A stretch of 33,980 bases of DNA, taken from assembly GCA_020833325.1 (NCBI GenBank), contig JAJHQN010000006.1:1-33980 (forward strand). The letters are read 5' to 3'. Positions within the stretch are counted from its first letter, which is position 1; every line of letters starts with the position of its first letter. The position numbers were made by a program, and so were the translations under genes. The notes below the pieces were generated by a model. It ran no database searches, had not been told where the DNA came from, and worked only from the letters and a program-made list of their open reading frames with translations. The stretch comes from Desulfurococcaceae archaeon. Its GTDB lineage: Archaea; Thermoproteota; Thermoprotei_A; Sulfolobales; Acidilobaceae. Of this stretch, positions 31,300-33,980 are shown piece by piece.

Positions 31300-33980
31300 A
31301 TGAGCTCCCGTTTAAAGGCTTTAGCACTCGCTCTCGCAACACTCCTAGTACTACCCCTAATCCTGGCTCAAGCTACCCCAGCTTTAGCCCAGGTTAAGGG
31401 GCCTGCAGTTGATAAGGTTGAGTGGTTTAGAGTCAACATACCAGACGTACCTGCAGCCATAACAACTGGCAAGATAGACCTCTACATATTCGGCAGGCTC
31501 CCAGCCGCAATGGCCGAGAGTTTGGCCGCAACACCTGGTATAAGAATTGTAACAGCAGCAGCAGGGTTAACAGACTTAGTCTTAAACCCTGCTCCTGTTC
31601 AGATTCTGAAGTTCCCTGGTAGGGAGTCTAGGGAGACTGCTGCTCTCAAGCTTGGTGTTAACCCACTGTTGATTAGGTATGTTAAGTTTATTGAGGCTGA
31701 GAGGAAGACTGAGGTTGAGCTTTGTGGTGTTGTAGATGTACCTAGGGGTGTTGAGGAGGTTTTCAGAGCTGAGAAGGTTAACTTCAACCCATTCTGTATA
31801 AGGGAGGTTAGATTCGAACTACAATACGCGTTCGATAGGGAGCGTATCGCTAGGGAGGTCTACAGAGGATTCGCTATTATAAAGTACACGTTCTACGGCC
31901 CAGACGACCCGACGTACGCGGATCTAGCAGATGTTATAGCCAAGTATGCGTTCGAATACAACTTCGAGAGGGCTAAGAGGAACATAGAGGATATAATGAG
32001 ATCTGTTGGAGCAGACCTGGTGGGAGGAAAATGGCATTATAGAGGTCAGAGGATTGACATAGTGGGTATCATAAGAGTTGAAGATGAAAGGCTTGAACTT
32101 GGAAGATCATTCGCATTAGAGCTAGTAAAACTAGGGTTCAACGTAATACCATCAGAGCTTACATTCGGGCCAGCGATAGAGATAGTTTATGGTACAAACC
32201 CAATAGACTTCCAGTGGCACTTCTACACTGAAGGTTGGGGTAAGGGTGCTCTAGATAGGTATGATCCAGGTAACCTAGCTCAGTTCGGTGCAGATGTACT
32301 AGGCTACCTGCCAGGCTGGGGTGAGGCTGAATACTGGAACTACAAGCACGAGCTTACAATCGATGGTAGGAATGCTTCTGACTACGCTAGAGATGCCTAC
32401 TACATGAATGTTAAGAGTAAGGAGGAATGGCTTGAAGCTCTAAGAAAGGGCACAGATCTAGCCATAAGAGAATCCATTAGAATATGGGGTTTCGCAACAC
32501 TAGATAAATGGCCTGTCAGAGCTGAAGTCCAAGGATTAACAATAGATCTCGGAGCAGGCCTTAGGAGTCCATATAACTGTAGAGGCTGGTTCATAACTGG
32601 TAGGACTGATATTAAGGTTGGACACCTATGGGTATGGACAGCTTCAACAGTGTGGAACACGTTTAGAGGATTTAGAGACGTGTACAGCGTTGACCCTGCA
32701 AGGTGCACCTACGACTTCGTAGTCTGGAGGCATCCATTTACAGGTATGCCTATACCGTTTAGAACTAAGTTTACTGTTGAAACTGCAGGTCCTGATGGTA
32801 AGCTTAAGGTTCCAGATGATGCGTTATGGTTTGATGTTAATAGGAAGACCTGGGTATACGCTAGGGAGCTAGGTAGGACTGAGGCTACCAGCAAGGTTGT
32901 CTTCGACATGTCAAGATTCCTTGGAGCTAAATGGCATAATGGCCAAACTATAACATGGGCTGACCTACTGGGAACACTAGCACTATACCTAGACGCTGTC
33001 TACGACCCTGAGAAGGCTAAAACCGAGAGGGCATTCGTAGCTGTAAATAAGGAGGGTTTTGATACAGTTGTAGCCGTGAGACCTGTAGGTAACAATCTCG
33101 AAGTCTACATAAACTTCTGGCATTTCGAGCCAGCCTACATAGCAGATTGGGCTACATGGGCTACCTCCACGACAGTACCGTTTGAGCTTGTTGTTGCTCA
33201 GACTTACGCTGGTTATATTGCTAAGGAGTTTGCATTAGACCAAGCTAGATCTAGAGCTGAGAACCTCCCATGGCTTAGTCTTGTCATGAAAGCTCATGCT
33301 GAGAAAGTTGCAGGCTACTTCAGGGACGGTAGGATTAAGTTCGATGACTTCAAATCATATGTTACAACACCTGCAGGAGCACTAATGACCTCCAGCGACT
33401 GGGATGCTAGGGTTAGAGCTCTCCTATCATGGTTTGATAAGACTGGCACTCTATGGGTTTCCAACGGACCGTACATGCTAACATACTATAGCTCTGAGGA
33501 GCAGAAGCTGATACTAGAGGCTTTCAGAGATCCAACTTACCCGTTCGGGCCTAGGGACTGGGTTTTCGGTGAAGCTAAACCAGTGGCGATAACAAAGATT
33601 GAAGCACCATTAGTACCTGTAGGTGGTCCAGCTAAGATTGTTATAAGAGCTGAAGCTCCAGGTGTTATAACTGTTAAGTATGTTATTAGGGATCCTGTTA
33701 CAAAAGCTGTTATCACTAGTGGTGTTGCTAAGCAGACAGCTGAGGGTTTCGTTATAGAGCTCCCCGAGGCAATAACGAACCTACTTAACCCCTTCGCTGT
33801 ATACGAGGTTCTAGTCATAGCATACTCCACTGAGATAGCAGTTCCAACTGAAGTTATTGCTAGGATTCAAACTGTCCCAGTTGGGTTTGTGCAAGAGATT
33901 ACTGCTATTGGTCAGAGTGTTGAGGAGCTTGGTAGGAATTTGGCTGTTGTTCAGGCTGATTTGTTGAGGAGGATGGAGGA
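31300..33980 (+). CDS. very large extracellular solute-binding protein, family 5-like (3' end off window)
   Basis: 893 codons are visible and the frame runs off the right edge; I translated it directly. The start is a Sec-type signal peptide (MSSRLKALALALATLLVLP, with ALAQ near residue 30). Segments such as LQYAFDRERIAREVY, YNFERAKRNIEDIM and SRFLGAKWHNGQTITWADLL resemble peptide/nickel-type binding proteins (SBP_bac_5). After about residue 760 there is a beta-sandwich-like region, and the last codons look like the start of a coiled coil, a plan seen in crenarchaeal binding proteins that are tethered by a C-terminal helix. ATG 31300 follows GGTG at 6 nt. The permeases may lie beyond the window. 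Confidence 0.85.
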   Translation, partial: MSSRLKALALALATLLVLPLILAQATPALAQVKGPAVDKVEWFRVNIPDVPAAITTGKIDLYIFGRLPAAMAESLAATPGIRIVTAAAGLTDLVLNPAPVQILKFPGRESRETAALKLGVNPLLIRYVKFIEAERKTEVELCGVVDVPRGVEEVFRAEKVNFNPFCIREVRFELQYAFDRERIAREVYRGFAIIKYTFYGPDDPTYADLADVIAKYAFEYNFERAKRNIEDIMRSVGADLVGGKWHYRGQRIDIVGIIRVEDERLELGRSFALELVKLGFNVIPSELTFGPAIEIVYGTNPIDFQWHFYTEGWGKGALDRYDPGNLAQFGADVLGYLPGWGEAEYWNYKHELTIDGRNASDYARDAYYMNVKSKEEWLEALRKGTDLAIRESIRIWGFATLDKWPVRAEVQGLTIDLGAGLRSPYNCRGWFITGRTDIKVGHLWVWTASTVWNTFRGFRDVYSVDPARCTYDFVVWRHPFTGMPIPFRTKFTVETAGPDGKLKVPDDALWFDVNRKTWVYARELGRTEATSKVVFDMSRFLGAKWHNGQTITWADLLGTLALYLDAVYDPEKAKTERAFVAVNKEGFDTVVAVRPVGNNLEVYINFWHFEPAYIADWATWATSTTVPFELVVAQTYAGYIAKEFALDQARSRAENLPWLSLVMKAHAEKVAGYFRDGRIKFDDFKSYVTTPAGALMTSSDWDARVRALLSWFDKTGTLWVSNGPYMLTYYSSEEQKLILEAFRDPTYPFGPRDWVFGEAKPVAITKIEAPLVPVGGPAKIVIRAEAPGVITVKYVIRDPVTKAVITSGVAKQTAEGFVIELPEAITNLLNPFAVYEVLVIAYSTEIAVPTEVIARIQTVPVGFVQEITAIGQSVEELGRNLAVVQADLLRRME

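Noticed and set aside
1-33980. CRISPR array
   Set aside because: No regularly spaced identical repeats were seen in any intergenic stretch; the dispersed repeats are single copies far apart.

Overview
This window looks like a piece of a hyperthermophilic crenarchaeal chromosome, probably Desulfurococcales-like. The evidence is a gene for the crenarchaeal/eukaryotic ribosomal protein L38e, A-type ATPase subunits with an intein in subunit A, diphthine synthase, archaemetzincin, DUF1152, a PIN-domain (VapBC) toxin-antitoxin pair, TATA-box promoters of the TTTAAA kind, and translation starts that follow GGTG or GGGTG by about 4-10 nt. TTG is at least as common as ATG as a start codon here. I do not recognise the species.

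Layout. 1-5264: tRNA cytidine acetyltransferase tmcA (cut by the left edge), tRNA m1A methyltransferase trmI, a gene-poor stretch with insertion-sequence debris, ilvE, and a small unknown gene. 5261-13016: an ATPase region, with atpI, dphB, atpE and intein-containing atpA on the minus strand and atpF facing the other way; a probable frameshifted small ORF is translationally coupled to atpF. 13074-14486: a DsrE-like/TusA sulfur-carrier pair and two divergent small ribbon-helix-helix genes. 14488-14773: a small nonautonomous IS200/IS605-like element. 14829-20723: DUF1152, a DAO-family flavoprotein, a VapBC pair whose antitoxin carries an extra N-terminal DNA-binding-like half, a ThiL-like kinase and an amidohydrolase. 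20759-23904: a GNAT acetyltransferase, a small unknown gene, L38e, a second copy of the small element, and a beta-CASP ribonuclease. 24013-27894: a decayed fdhD, tRNA-Phe, a crotonase, and indolepyruvate ferredoxin oxidoreductase iorAB, with archaemetzincin overlapping iorB. 28470-33980: a peptide-type ABC ATPase, unknown membrane proteins around a symmetrical bidirectional promoter, and a very large solute-binding protein cut by the right edge.

How genes work together. AtpI, AtpE, AtpF and AtpA are parts of one rotary ATP synthase; subunits B, D, C and the proteolipid are not here. IlvE, IorAB and the crotonase suggest peptide and amino-acid fermentation. The DppD-type ATPase and the large binding protein would feed it with peptides, although no permease is in view.

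Most unusual. Two elements of about 285 nt (14488-14773 plus strand, 22160-22443 minus strand) share both boundaries, a hairpin near each end and a series of internal hairpins with compensatory changes, but have no transposase gene. The last part resembles the right end and guide-RNA (omega RNA) scaffold of TnpB elements. A third, more diverged right end lies at about 3510-3659, and a possible fourth scrap at 3407-3435. They could be stand-alone guide-RNA genes or miniature transposons mobilised in trans.
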